Part shown: in pieces, positions 34,220 to 45,228 of the stretch
Position numbering within the stretch: the stretch's first letter is position 1
Layout of the letters: the number at the start of each line of letters is the position of its first letter
NCBI GenBank assembly: GCA_002359895.1
Contig: DEOB01000006.1
Coordinates: 1 to 64,000 of the forward strand
Direction: 5' to 3'
DNA from: Stenotrophomonas sp. UBA2629
Lineage (GTDB): Bacteria > Pseudomonadota > Gammaproteobacteria > Xanthomonadales > Xanthomonadaceae
Length of the DNA stretch: 64,000 bases
Program-made: the position numbers and the translations under genes
The notes under the pieces: generated by a model
Told to the model about the DNA's origin: nothing
The model's database searches: none
Seen by the model: only the letters and a program-made list of their open reading frames with translations

Positions 34220-34699
34220 CTAGGGGCTGGTTTGGCTTGGTAACCACCATCTTCCAGAGATGCCTCCGGATGAACAACCTATTGAGAGATCACATTTAGC
34301 CATCTGAAATTGGTGTCGGTGATTGGATGTGCAGCGGACTTCATGAGGGTTCACTCGTCGATTCCGTCCGGCGTTGTCATGTGCCGCGGGGCGATTCTTT
34401 GCAGTTGCCGTGGAGCTTGGTATCGGTTGCAGCCGGAACAAGTTTTGGGGTTTTTGATCCGTACAACCAAGCAATACAAGGTCTTGCGTGCGTTGGTCTT
34501 GGTGGTACGGGATCCTCCCTACGTTCGCGTATGGGCGTGCTTTGCCGGGCTCGGCTGAAAACGCGACAATGGGGATGTTTCTTCACTGCGGCCGAGAGGG
34601 GCGAGGGAGTCTGCTACCGCAGCTTCCCCCTGCATTACCCGCTCCGGCCACCATCGCCCCCTGCGCAACGCATCCGTCAGCAAGAGAGTTCCTGCCCCC

Positions 34700-36931
<2,232 letters not shown>

Positions 36932-36964
36932 TCCTCAGCCCGTCTCTCGGGTTGTCGCCGCATG

Positions 36965-36996
36965 AAAACCCGCGTCCTCACCGGCGCGGGTTTTTT
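36965..36996 (+). terminator. Intrinsic terminator of icd
   Basis: AAAACCCGCG pairs with CGCGGGTTTT, with TTTTTT at the end of the stem. Confidence 0.88.
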
Positions 36997-37327
36997 GATG
37001 GGCAAACGAAAGGGTTTTTCAATCGCACGGGCGGTGCGGAAATCGTAAGAGCCGGCGTCATCACATTGCCATCGCAGCGAACGAAGACAATCCACTGACG
37101 CGGGATGTTCCGGGGAATCATTTCCGCGCATTTTCACCTGCGCTGCACGCATTGGACGCAGCTTTATTGGGAATATCTTTAGCCATGTTGTGCGTCGCAT
37201 CACGTGGGGGAATACAGGCCATTTGAACTGTGTTTCCAATCACCCTTTCACGCACGGTATCTGGAATAGCCTGCTAGAACTGGCGCTGTACTGCATTGAT
37301 GCATCTTCGTTGAAAGGGGAAAGGAGC
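36997..37327. other. Intergenic region before the GTPase operon
   Basis: This 331-bp gap has no gene on either strand with plausible start or codon use. It presumably carries the promoter of the operon starting at 37328; no clear consensus was found. Confidence 0.6.
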
Positions 37328-38311
37328 ATGACCAGGGTGCTGGTAGTGGGCTCGGACACCCGTGAGGAGCAGGTGTTGCTTGGGCGCTTGCGGCAGGTGG
37401 CGGGATTGCCACCGGAGGCGTTGCAGCGCTGTGCCGACCTGGACCAATGCGACCTGCTGCTGGTGCGTGATACACCGGCTCTGCGCACCGCCGCAATACA
37501 CATGGCCAGCAAGCGGCCGGCCATGCGTTTGTGGATGCATGACGATGCCGGGGTCGTCCACGACGGTCGATCTGGTTCACGGCATCAGCTCGATGATGCG
37601 CAGATACAGCACGCGCTCGCTCCATCGCCGCTCGTTCCACACGCAGATGAAAATCCGGATGCCGACGGGCAGTTCCTGGCCAGCGGCAGCAAACAGGTAA
37701 CACGGCTGTTGCGGCAGCGCTTGCAGGAAAAGAAAGGCCGTGCACTTCTGTTGGCACATAACAAGCCGATGCTGTTGATCGACTTCGAGCATGACCAGGC
37801 CATACCGTTGCATGCGGCCGCTTCCGCAGACTCGAACCTGGCCCAGCAGTTGGGCGATCTGTTTGATTCGCTGGTGCTGCAGGAGCTTTCGCTGCAGCGT
37901 TTCACGGAGCTGGCGGGCAATGTGTCGCGGCAACCGCTGCGGCCGCTGTTATGGCAGATGGCACAACACAGCAGCAACTGGTCCGACTTCGAGCGGCGCC
38001 TGCAACAGCATGCACAGGTGAGTCTGCTGCGTTGGCCGGATTTCCGCGTGCTTGCGCATCAGCATGATGGTTTCCGGCTGTGTTCACTGCTGTTGAAAAA
38101 GCCCTGCAGCCTGCACGAATGCACGCGCCTGTTGGAGCTGGACATCGGCGCTACCCGTGCCTTCATGCGCTCGGCTTACCTGTGCGGCTACGCCGAAGTG
38201 AAAATCCCTGAAATGGCGCCGCCACCGCCACCACCGCCCAAGCAGGGTGCCAGCGCGCTGCTTGCCCGCATGTGGCGCAGCGTCCGTAATCGCACAGGAA
38301 GCTTTGCATGA
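37328..38311 (+). CDS. Hypothetical protein coupled to the MglA-like GTPase
   Basis: This 327-residue cytoplasmic protein starts at ATG 37328 after AAGGAG. The N-terminus (TRVLVVGSDTREEQVLLGRLRQV) looks like a small alpha/beta fold similar to a receiver without obvious phosphoacceptor logic. The C-terminal half (RLCSLLLKKPCSLHECTRLLELDIGATRAFMRSAYLCGY) has the pattern of a winged helix. A run of seven prolines (PPPPPPPK) precedes the end. Its stop overlaps the GTPase start by four bases, so it is translationally coupled and probably acts with it, perhaps as an effector or regulator. Confidence 0.7.
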   Translation: MTRVLVVGSDTREEQVLLGRLRQVAGLPPEALQRCADLDQCDLLLVRDTPALRTAAIHMASKRPAMRLWMHDDAGVVHDGRSGSRHQLDDAQIQHALAPSPLVPHADENPDADGQFLASGSKQVTRLLRQRLQEKKGRALLLAHNKPMLLIDFEHDQAIPLHAAASADSNLAQQLGDLFDSLVLQELSLQRFTELAGNVSRQPLRPLLWQMAQHSSNWSDFERRLQQHAQVSLLRWPDFRVLAHQHDGFRLCSLLLKKPCSLHECTRLLELDIGATRAFMRSAYLCGYAEVKIPEMAPPPPPPPKQGASALLARMWRSVRNRTGSFA

Positions 38312-38856
38312 TCGAACACAAGATAGTGGTGCTGGGTGCGATGGGGGCGGGTAAGTCCACGCTGGTGCGCGCCGTTGCCGGTGGAACCGTCATCGACACC
38401 GATGTACTCAATACCGACATCACCTCCTCCAAGCTGGCCACCACCGTGGCCATGGATTACGGCGACGTAAGCCTGCCCAATGGTGACCGCCTGCGTCTGT
38501 ATGGCACGCCGGGGCAGGAACGTTTTTCCTTCATCTGGCCGGTGCTGCTGCAGGGCGCACGTGGCGTGGTGATTCTGGCCGACGCATCCAGCCACGATGT
38601 GGTGAGCGATCTGGATTGCTACCTGCGGGTGTTGCGCGAGCATGCGCACAACGTGCCTGCTGTGGTGGGGGTGTCCAAGTTCGATCTGACCCCGCAGGTG
38701 GATCTGGATGCCTGTCAGTTGCGGGTGCAGGAACTTGCCGGCCGGCCATTGCCCTTGGTGCCCTTCGACGCCCGCTCGGAAGAAGCGGTGATGATGTTGA
38801 TGGACGTGCTGATGGGCGAGGTGGAAGCGGCGGCAATCGTGGAAGAGCATGTCTGA
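38308..38856 (+). CDS. Small Ras-like GTPase of the MglA type
   Basis: The 182-residue GTPase has a P-loop GAMGAGKST (residues 10-18), switch region TDITSSKLATTVAMDYGDV, a G3-like YGTPGQERF in which the usual Asp is Gly, and a SKFD G4-like motif. This is the bacterial MglA-like set, which acts with a roadblock partner in polarity or pilus control. It sits between a coupled hypothetical protein and a roadblock gene, overlapping both, so the three should be made in fixed ratio. Confidence 0.85.
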   Translation: MIEHKIVVLGAMGAGKSTLVRAVAGGTVIDTDVLNTDITSSKLATTVAMDYGDVSLPNGDRLRLYGTPGQERFSFIWPVLLQGARGVVILADASSHDVVSDLDCYLRVLREHAHNVPAVVGVSKFDLTPQVDLDACQLRVQELAGRPLPLVPFDARSEEAVMMLMDVLMGEVEAAAIVEEHV

Positions 38857-39262
38857 GACAAGGAGGATCGCGGTGCTTGAGGATTGGGAAGTCACGTTGG
38901 TGGAACAGAAGCTGCAGGAGTTCACCGAATCGGTGGATGGTGTGAGCGCGGTGGTGATCGCCAGCGTTGACGGTTTCGCCTTGGCCCAGGCGGCCACGCA
39001 TGTGTCCAGTGGTGAACGCTTGGCTGCGATGACCAGCGCCATGTTGGCGCTGGCCAGCGCGGTAGGCCGCGAGTTGTCGTTGGGCACCATGGAGGTGCTG
39101 ATGCTCGAAGCCAGCGAAGGCAAGGTGCTGATGCAATCGGTCGTCCTGCCGCGCGGTTCACTGCTGCTGATGGCGGCCTGCGGGCAACGCAGTGTGATTG
39201 GTCACGTGCTGTGGAGCGCGCGTGAGTGTGGCCGCAAGATACAGGCCGAACTGGCGGGGTAG
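38849..39262 (+). CDS. Roadblock/LC7-domain protein (MglB-like)
   Basis: The 137-residue product carries a roadblock/LC7 fold: DGVSAVVIASVDGFALAQAA, then ERLAAMTSAMLALASAVGRELSLG, then GSLLLMAACG. In known pairs such a dimer acts as GTPase-activating protein or platform for the cognate GTPase. Its start overlaps the GTPase stop by eight bases. No type IV pilus or chemotaxis gene is adjacent in this window, so the process controlled is unknown. Confidence 0.85.
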   Translation: MSETRRIAVLEDWEVTLVEQKLQEFTESVDGVSAVVIASVDGFALAQAATHVSSGERLAAMTSAMLALASAVGRELSLGTMEVLMLEASEGKVLMQSVVLPRGSLLLMAACGQRSVIGHVLWSARECGRKIQAELAG

Positions 39263-39470
39263 GGCGCCGCCCCCGCGTTTGATCGCGTGGCGGCGGTGGC
39301 GCGGGACACAACACTGTCAAAGAAAGCGGGATTGACCAGGCCTCTGCAGGGGCTGTGCCGCGCCCGGCCGGTGGCGTATGGTCATGCAAACTCCCGCCAG
39401 CTGCCCGCATGCAACCGCACCGCATCCGCCTTGCTTTTGTAAGCCCCGCACATCGTTCGGTGTCGTGCCG

Positions 39471-41201
39471 ATGAGCGTGCCATTAGCCGATCCCGCCCTG
39501 GGCGGACGCATTGCCGCCTGTATCGCCGAGGGCTTTGAGCGCTATCACCTGGGTTTCGCCGACATCACCCGGCGCGCGCGGGTGCGCTTCCAGGCCCGCG
39601 ATTGGGGCGACGCAAAGCGCGACGCGGTGGAACGTATCGCGCTTTACGACGTGTGCATCAGTCGCTGCAGCCAGCAGCTCCAAGCCCTGCTCGGTGAGCA
39701 GTTGCCCTCGCCGCTGTTATGGCGCGACGTGAAGGTCGGCTTCGCTGCGCTTGTTGCCAGCCGCATCGACTGCGAGCTGTACAAGACCTTCTACAACACG
39801 CTGACGCGGCGCCTGTTCCGTACGAACGGTGTGGACGATGGCATCGAATTCATGGCCTTGGATATCGAGCCGTCCGATGCCATCACTCACCCCGTCGCTC
39901 GGCATGTTTACGCGGTGTCGGAGTCGCGGCCAGCCGATGCATTTTCGCGGTTGTTGTCCGATTACGCCTTCGACACGCCCTACCGTCACCAACTGCGCTG
40001 TGCTGCGGCCATTGCGGTGCGCCTGCAGGATGACCTTGCGCATTGGGGCGCTTACCCGGTGCGCGCCATCGAGTTGTTGGAAACCGTGTTCTACCGCGAG
40101 CGTCGTGCGTATCTGGTGGGGCGCGTGTTTGGTGAGCATCGCTTTTCACCATGCGTGATCGCGCTGGTCAATGATGACCAGGGTATTCGTGTTGAAGCGG
40201 TGTTGAGCCGTCGCCGCGATGTGGCGCATCTGTTTGGTGTGTCGCGCAGCTATTTCCAGGCCGACCTGCCGACCGTGGCTGATGCGGTGGTGTTTCTGCG
40301 CAGCATTCTGCCGGGCAAGCCGGTGGATGAGATCTACACCGTGCTGGGCCGCGCCAAGCAAGGCAAGACCGAGCGTTATCGCACCTTCTTCAGTCACTTC
40401 CAGCAGCACGCCAACGAGCGCCTGGTACATGCCGACGGCACGCCCGGCATGGTGATGGCGGTGTTCACGCTGCCCAGCTATCCGCTGGTGTTCAAACTCA
40501 TCCGCGACCGTTTTGCCTGGCCAAAAACCATGAGCCGGCAGGATGTCGAAGAAAAATATGCGCTGGTGTTCAACTTGGATCGCATCGGTCGTCTGCTGGA
40601 CGCGCAGCCGTACCGTTACCTGCGCTTCCCGATCAATCGTTTCTCAGCGGAGCTGCTGGACGAGTTGGTCAACCAGTGCAGCCAGAGTGTGCGTGTCGAG
40701 GGCGACGACGTGGTGATTTCGTTGTGCTACGTGCAGCGTCGCTTCCGCCCGTTGAATCTGTACCTGCGTGAGCAGGGAGCAGATGCAGCACGCTCTGCGG
40801 CACTGGACTACGCGCAGGCCATCCGTGACATGGCCTGCAACAATATTTTTCCGGGTGACATGTTGCTGAAGAACTTTGGTGTTTCGCGGCACGGCCGTGC
40901 CGTGTTCTACGACTACGACGAGCTGTGCCTGGTTACCGACTGCAATTTCCGCGTGTGGCCTGCGCCTCGTAGTGAAGAAGAGGCCCTGTCGGCCGAGCCA
41001 TGGTTCCATGTGGCCGCCAACGATGTGTTCCCCGAACGGTTTGCCTTGTTCATGGGCTTGCCCAAAGCGTTGCTGGATGTTGTGCAGGAGAAGTACAGCG
41101 AGCTGTTTGATCCGCTGTGGTGGCAGGCATTGCAACGGGGCTTCGCGCAGGGCGAGTTCCCCGACACGCCGCCTTATCCGCGCGCGCTGCGGTTGGCTTG
41201 A
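39471..41201 (+). CDS. aceK: Isocitrate dehydrogenase kinase/phosphatase
   Basis: It switches isocitrate dehydrogenase off and on by phosphorylation, to route carbon through the glyoxylate bypass during growth on acetate. ATG 39471 gives 576 residues, the usual size. The N-terminal regulatory half and the C-terminal kinase half are both complete; the kinase core includes YPLVFKLIRDRFAWPK, a nucleotide-anchoring lysine, and the DYDELCLVTDCNFR segment. aceA and aceB are not adjacent, unlike in enteric bacteria. The nearby isocitrate dehydrogenase is the monomeric type, which is not the classic substrate. Confidence 0.93.
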   Translation: MSVPLADPALGGRIAACIAEGFERYHLGFADITRRARVRFQARDWGDAKRDAVERIALYDVCISRCSQQLQALLGEQLPSPLLWRDVKVGFAALVASRIDCELYKTFYNTLTRRLFRTNGVDDGIEFMALDIEPSDAITHPVARHVYAVSESRPADAFSRLLSDYAFDTPYRHQLRCAAAIAVRLQDDLAHWGAYPVRAIELLETVFYRERRAYLVGRVFGEHRFSPCVIALVNDDQGIRVEAVLSRRRDVAHLFGVSRSYFQADLPTVADAVVFLRSILPGKPVDEIYTVLGRAKQGKTERYRTFFSHFQQHANERLVHADGTPGMVMAVFTLPSYPLVFKLIRDRFAWPKTMSRQDVEEKYALVFNLDRIGRLLDAQPYRYLRFPINRFSAELLDELVNQCSQSVRVEGDDVVISLCYVQRRFRPLNLYLREQGADAARSAALDYAQAIRDMACNNIFPGDMLLKNFGVSRHGRAVFYDYDELCLVTDCNFRVWPAPRSEEEALSAEPWFHVAANDVFPERFALFMGLPKALLDVVQEKYSELFDPLWWQALQRGFAQGEFPDTPPYPRALRLA

Positions 41202-41308
41202 TTGCTGCGGCAATCCGGTTGCGGTTTGATCGCCGGACTGGATCTCAAGGATGTGAGCATGAAAGTTCGGTTGGGAGCATAGTGATTCTTGCAGCTGCAG
41301 TTGTAGAG

Positions 41309-41343
41309 CCCCTCTCCCCTCGCGGGAGAGGGGTTGGGGAGAG
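41309..41343. repeat. CTCTCCC hairpin repeat
   Basis: CCCCTCTCCCCTCGCGGGAGAGGGG and a following TTGGGGAGAGG form the hairpin family seen at 16263, 17953 and 23600. It lies between aceK and the old rho terminator. Confidence 0.75.
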
Positions 41344-41409
41344 GGGGCTTTGGAAGACAAAAATGCACCCCGATTTCAGATGGAGTCGTAGCACTCTTTT
41401 CAAGCCAAC

Positions 41410-41435
41410 AAAAAACCCCGCTTTCGCGGGGTTTT
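41410..41435 (-). terminator. rho: Original rho terminator, now separated from rho by the island
   Basis: On the minus strand the stem AAAACCCCG...CGGGGTTTT is followed by TTTTTTGTTGG. It lies 26 bp after the duplicated rho terminus at 41462, the place expected for the terminator of rho before the island entered. It may also stop aceK readthrough. Confidence 0.75.
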
Positions 41436-41461
41436 CTGCTGCAACCAATTCCGTAAAGGAA

Positions 41462-41560
41462 TCAGCGCTTCATCGAGCCGAAGAACTCGTCGTTGGACTT
41501 GGTGTTCTTCATCTTGTCCAGCAGGAACTCCATCGCAGCGATTTCGTCCATCGGGTGCAG
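41462..41560 (-). pseudogene. rho: Duplicated 3' end of rho left by island integration
   Basis: The last ~32 codons of Rho (HPMDEIAAMEFLLDKMKNTK..., ending FFGSMKR and TGA) are present without the rest of the gene. The same amino-acid sequence ends the intact rho at 56183. This is the displaced original terminus or the element's copy; it has no start codon context of its own. Confidence 0.92.
41467..41560. other. att site, left copy (rho terminus repeat)
   Basis: This segment matches 56188-56281 with three single-base differences, then diverges abruptly at both ends. Recombination between the two would excise a circle of 14,721 bp and leave one copy of the rho 3' end joined to the old terminator. 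Confidence 0.9.
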
Positions 41561-41803
41561 CCCTGAGCTTTTCGAGGATTTCCATCTTTCCAGACAGTCA
41601 AAACCCCTGTTTTTACGGTGCCTTATGAATTTTATTTGATGCGGTTTTTCGATGGTAGGAATGCTAAGCGATGCATGATGGGCAGGGGCTTGGTGGTCAA
41701 GATTGGGGTGCAAGTATGCCGCTCGCCCAATCTTCACCTAGCCGAACAAGGAAGTACCTAGAAAAGCGACTCCTCGCAGGGCCAAACTTGTACCGCAAGA
41801 ATC

Positions 41804-42631
41804 CTAGCCCTCTTGGACGAATCGCCCTCCGCTATATCGCCAAGCCTTCTTTGCCGGAAGGCTTCGGACTTTGACAACGCCGCCTGCCCCATCGAGGTAG
41901 TAGTTGCTGCCATTCCTGTTGACATACCCGGGCAGAGTCGCAGCACTGACATCCCGCCATTGCCGACCGTCGAAGCGTTCGACGGTCAGGAATGGTGTAC
42001 CAGCATTGTTCTCGGTATAGATGACGAGTGTGTCGGTAGAGCCTTCCGGTAGGTACATCTGAGTGCTCGCATCGAGTTCGGCAAGTCCGATTGCTTCGTC
42101 AATGTTAGCGAAGTCAGAATCTTTCAGCCCTCGATAGTCAGCATGTGATGCAAGTGCACGAATGGCTGCACGAATGTCATGGAAGCCGCTCTCTGACTCT
42201 GCGCTGCCTTTGCACGAATCAGTCAATGGGAGGGTGACGGTGTTCTGCCTGACTGCCACCAAATCGGCCTCTAGACGCTCATCATACATTTCGTCTTCGG
42301 GCAGCAACTGGATGTTCGAAAGGGTGATGGTGGCCTGTCCTTTGGCGGAATACCGGCAGCCATCCTTTCTAGTTCCTCCGATGCCAAGCAGTCGCGCAGC
42401 ATCGCTCGGATTGGATACGCAGAACGTACCGTTGAAGCGCTGTGATTGCGGAATACGAGTGATTGATGCTCTTTCCAGTTTGAGGCAAAGGCTGGTGCCT
42501 TCATCTGTCTCCATGCGCGATGCGTCGGTGTACTCCCATTGGGCACCGACAGTCTGCGGAGCGGATTGAGCCGGGTGCGCGAAAGCAAGAAGGCCTAATG
42601 TCGCCAGTAGTGCATTTCGTGTCTGCATCAC
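41804..42631 (-). CDS. Hypothetical secreted protein
   Basis: The 275-residue product begins MMQTRNALLATLGLLAFAHPAQSA, a signal peptide; the second Met is an equally good start. The mature part has about five cysteines in the first half (SLCLKLE, GTFCVSN, DGCRYS, DSCKGS) and a C-terminal beta-rich stretch (VERFDGRQWRDVSAATLPGYV...). No family recognised. It is the first island gene after the left att copy and is followed upstream by two more genes on the same strand. Confidence 0.65.
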   Translation of the reverse strand: MMQTRNALLATLGLLAFAHPAQSAPQTVGAQWEYTDASRMETDEGTSLCLKLERASITRIPQSQRFNGTFCVSNPSDAARLLGIGGTRKDGCRYSAKGQATITLSNIQLLPEDEMYDERLEADLVAVRQNTVTLPLTDSCKGSAESESGFHDIRAAIRALASHADYRGLKDSDFANIDEAIGLAELDASTQMYLPEGSTDTLVIYTENNAGTPFLTVERFDGRQWRDVSAATLPGYVNRNGSNYYLDGAGGVVKVRSLPAKKAWRYSGGRFVQEG

Positions 42632-42649
42632 TTCTTCCTTGATGATTGG

Positions 42650-42811
42650 TCAGTTCGTGTATGGGAGGCGATAGACTGACTGAGCTTTGTAGCCGGGATT
42701 CTGTGCCTCAGCGCTGCATCTCGCTTGGTCAGGTGTGCCTGCGTTGACCCTGACAACGAAAGTGCTACTTCCGCCACCGGGGCGACTCATTTTCACTTCA
42801 TACGTGGCCAT
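42650..42811 (-). CDS. Small hypothetical protein (53 aa)
   Basis: A frame MATYEVKMSRPGGGSSTFVVRVNAGTPD... of 53 residues starts at ATG 42811. It is mostly beta-like, with a single cysteine, and no signal or membrane helix. It sits 18 bp before the secreted-protein gene and starts just after the end of the membrane-protein gene. The small size makes it uncertain, but the frame is protein-like and the operon spacing is tight. Confidence 0.5.
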   Translation of the reverse strand: MATYEVKMSRPGGGSSTFVVRVNAGTPDQARCSAEAQNPGYKAQSVYRLPYTN

Positions 42812-42828
42812 ACGACAGTCCCCCCTAC

Positions 42829-43368
42829 TCAAAGGCAACTTTTCATAGCGTCGATATGTGCTGTTTCCGAAGTGCTGAGATTTCGTTCGAAGTCCTGAGC
42901 AGTCCTTCCGCCATCCCGTTGGCTGGCGCAGCTACAGGTGCGCAACCAAATCTCGCGCTTGTTCCTCGTTTCCGGGTTTGGCAGGGAATTTGCAGCGTTG
43001 TAGTAGTAGTCGGCGCATGCCGCAACATAGTCTGATGGCGCGCCATTTGCTCCTGCCCGTACCAGAAGTGGAATTGCTTGCTGAAGCATCAGCAGTCCGC
43101 CGCCTGCAACTATCAACAGCAATGGACCAGCCTTGCTGGTGACCACTACAGGGGATTTCTTGGCTTTTGCGATGAGGTCGCTACGCTTAGCCAGATAGCA
43201 TGGGAAGGCAACAATCCATAGCAGAAGGACCACCGCGCCCCAGCCGCCTGCGGACAGGTTGAAGAATCCTCTCTCATTGGGTTGCTTCCCGATGCGGTGA
43301 TTCGTCGCATCTATGTACACCCACACAGCACTTGCCGTAACCACTACCAGTACCAGTATCCCCAGCAT
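42829..43368 (-). CDS. Hypothetical membrane protein
   Basis: The 179-residue protein has three hydrophobic segments: MLGILVLVVVTASAVWVYI, GWGAVVLLLWIVAFPCYLA and AGPLLLIVAGGGLLMLQQAI. A soluble C-terminal tail follows with cysteines in pairs (VAACADYYYN, LRTCSCASQ). It may face the periplasm with its tail. No family recognised. It lies between two other small genes of the same strand in the island's left arm. Confidence 0.65.
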   Translation of the reverse strand: MLGILVLVVVTASAVWVYIDATNHRIGKQPNERGFFNLSAGGWGAVVLLLWIVAFPCYLAKRSDLIAKAKKSPVVVTSKAGPLLLIVAGGGLLMLQQAIPLLVRAGANGAPSDYVAACADYYYNAANSLPNPETRNKREIWLRTCSCASQRDGGRTAQDFERNLSTSETAHIDAMKSCL

Positions 43369-43410
43369 TCTGCGCTCCTCTTTGTGATGAATCGGAATTG
43401 ATGGTTTTTG

Positions 43411-43728
43411 TCAGAGCACATGGCGCTTGCTGAAAAGCTCGATGCCGCAGTTGGGGCACTCGGTCTTATGTGTCTTCATGAACATTTCGGCGAGTACGAA
43501 ACAGATGATGAAAAGCCAGCTCAGTGGCACGAAGACGACGGCATAGACGAAGAACATCCACCAAGAGAGGTACCAAGGTTTGGTGCTTCTCTTGACCCCC
43601 ATAAGCCCGGCATACCCGCATTCGAGGCACGTCATGGTGGTGTGGGTGTCATACCGCCGCAGGCTTGCTCGAACGTGGTCCGGCAATGGCATAGGCGGCG
43701 GCTCGATGTTGTCCTTGGGTTGCTGCAT
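43411..43728 (-). CDS. Small membrane protein with split zinc ribbon
   Basis: From ATG 43728 the 105-residue product has MTCLECGYAG, then two membrane spans (WWMFFVYAVVFVPLSWLFIICFVLAEMF), then ECPNCGIEL. The two CxxC knuckles lie on either side of the spans and could join into one zinc site on the same face of the membrane. It is upstream of and on the same strand as the other island membrane genes. The frame is open to 43875 but a start there is less likely. Confidence 0.6.
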   Translation of the reverse strand: MQQPKDNIEPPPMPLPDHVRASLRRYDTHTTMTCLECGYAGLMGVKRSTKPWYLSWWMFFVYAVVFVPLSWLFIICFVLAEMFMKTHKTECPNCGIELFSKRHVL

Positions 43729-43974
43729 ACGTCCTCGTTGGCGGTGCTTGAGTGATACGAGGGGTAGGTTGGGCGTGTTAACGCACTTGCACCTTGGTAG
43801 TTGGTCTAGAAGGCCGGAAACCCCTGTTTTCCTGCTTCTTAGGGAGCTTCTTTCAGCACCTTCCCAGAGGTACAAACAATTCGCCCAAGGCCAATGCTAC
43901 AAATAATGTAGCATACGAGTCCAGAGGGAACGGGCCATCCTGTGGCGAGCTACAGCTATGCGTCCGTCCCGGTT

Positions 43975-44307
43975 ATGTCGTCGCCAACTCTTCCAAGCAT
44001 GTTCACCAAGCGCCTTAAAGAGGCTCGCTTGGCTTTGGGCATCTCACAGCGGGAGTTGGGGAGGCGAATAGGCCTATCGGAGGACGTAGTGTCCAGCAGG
44101 ATTACAAGGTACGAGCGTGGTACTTCGGAGCCTGATTTCGTCACAGCTAGCAAGCTGGCGAAAGAGCTGGGTGTGCCACTCGCTTATCTGCTCGCTGATA
44201 GCGATGTTCTTGCCGATATCATTCTTGCGGCAGCCTCATTGCCGGTGGCTACCCAGCGTAAGCTGGCAGGGGAACTTCAGCAGTTGGCTAAGGACGAGGC
44301 GGAGTAG
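43975..44307 (+). CDS. XRE-family helix-turn-helix regulator
   Basis: The 110-residue protein has a Cro/CI-type helix-turn-helix: RLKEARLALGISQRELGRRIGLSEDVVSSRITRYERGTSEPDF. The C-terminal tail (VATQRKLAGELQQLAKDEAE) is helical and may dimerise. The start is uncertain: GTG 43942, ATG 43975 or ATG 43999. It faces away from the small membrane genes and lies between them and the next gene, a position suited to controlling island gene expression. Confidence 0.8.
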   Translation: MSSPTLPSMFTKRLKEARLALGISQRELGRRIGLSEDVVSSRITRYERGTSEPDFVTASKLAKELGVPLAYLLADSDVLADIILAAASLPVATQRKLAGELQQLAKDEAE

Positions 44308-44438
44308 CTCTCTCTGGTGGTGGATGCAGTGCTCAGTCCATCTAGCTGCTGCTGGTTGAGGCAGGGTATGTTGCTTGTTCAGCGCTGCGGCAAGCTTGGC
44401 CTGATTTAGCCTGCTTAACGCTTCCAGAAGGATGTTGG

Positions 44439-45194
44439 ATGCTTTCTACTTCTGCAATTAGCTACGCCCAGATGAGCGCTTGGCTCAATGAAAATCAGGG
44501 TGTGGTCGGTGTTGCTATCTTTCTTGCTACAGCGTTCTTCGGCTGGGCGAGTGGAATCTTCTCGGCTCTTCGGAAGCGTCCGACCCTTAAGGTGTCGCTA
44601 ATTGATGGACCGACGTTCTGCTGCACCTACCTCACTGGCAGGATGCATGGCGAGTATGAGGCGCACCGTACAGGGATAGCTCTGTACCTTTCAATTGCGA
44701 ATGTTGGCTCCGCAGCATCAAGTATCGAAGGAGTATCGGTCGGCTACCATTGGCATCTACGCCCTTTTAGCCTTTCATGGCTTAAGTACACAATCGGCTG
44801 GTTTTGGCTCGAGAATCAAGCTGTGGCGCTTCAAGATTTCCAAGTTGCAATCGGAAGAAGTGTCAAGGTTTATCCATTCCTCACTCAGCGAAATCACCTT
44901 TCTCCTGACCGGGTGGACACGTTTCTTGAGGTAGGGCGTTCCACCAATGGAGTTGTCTATTTCGAACAGTCCGAAAGCTGGGGTGGCTGCTATCCTCGCA
45001 TCGAGAATGACCACGTCCGGTTGAAGGTGAGAGTTCGCGATGTCTTCGGGAGAGGGCACACATCCGTATTCAAGGTGCCAGCGGTATCGTTGGAAGAAGC
45101 CCGGAAGTACTGCCCCGCCTTTGGTATGACCTTCTCCGAGCTTCATGGAGAACATGGCGTCAATGTGATGGAGCCCGACACTCCCACTGAGTAG
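44439..45194 (+). CDS. Hypothetical membrane-anchored protein
   Basis: The 251-residue product has one strong membrane helix near the N-terminus (GVVGVAIFLATAFFGWASGIFSAL) followed by a long soluble domain with many beta-type stretches and aromatic residues. Nothing in it is recognised. It starts 131 bp after the XRE gene in the same direction. The next gene, a resolvase, converges with it. Confidence 0.6.
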   Translation: MLSTSAISYAQMSAWLNENQGVVGVAIFLATAFFGWASGIFSALRKRPTLKVSLIDGPTFCCTYLTGRMHGEYEAHRTGIALYLSIANVGSAASSIEGVSVGYHWHLRPFSLSWLKYTIGWFWLENQAVALQDFQVAIGRSVKVYPFLTQRNHLSPDRVDTFLEVGRSTNGVVYFEQSESWGGCYPRIENDHVRLKVRVRDVFGRGHTSVFKVPAVSLEEARKYCPAFGMTFSELHGEHGVNVMEPDTPTE

Positions 45195-45228
45195 TAGTGC
45201 AACGTATGAGCCCATGGGTGGAGCCCTA

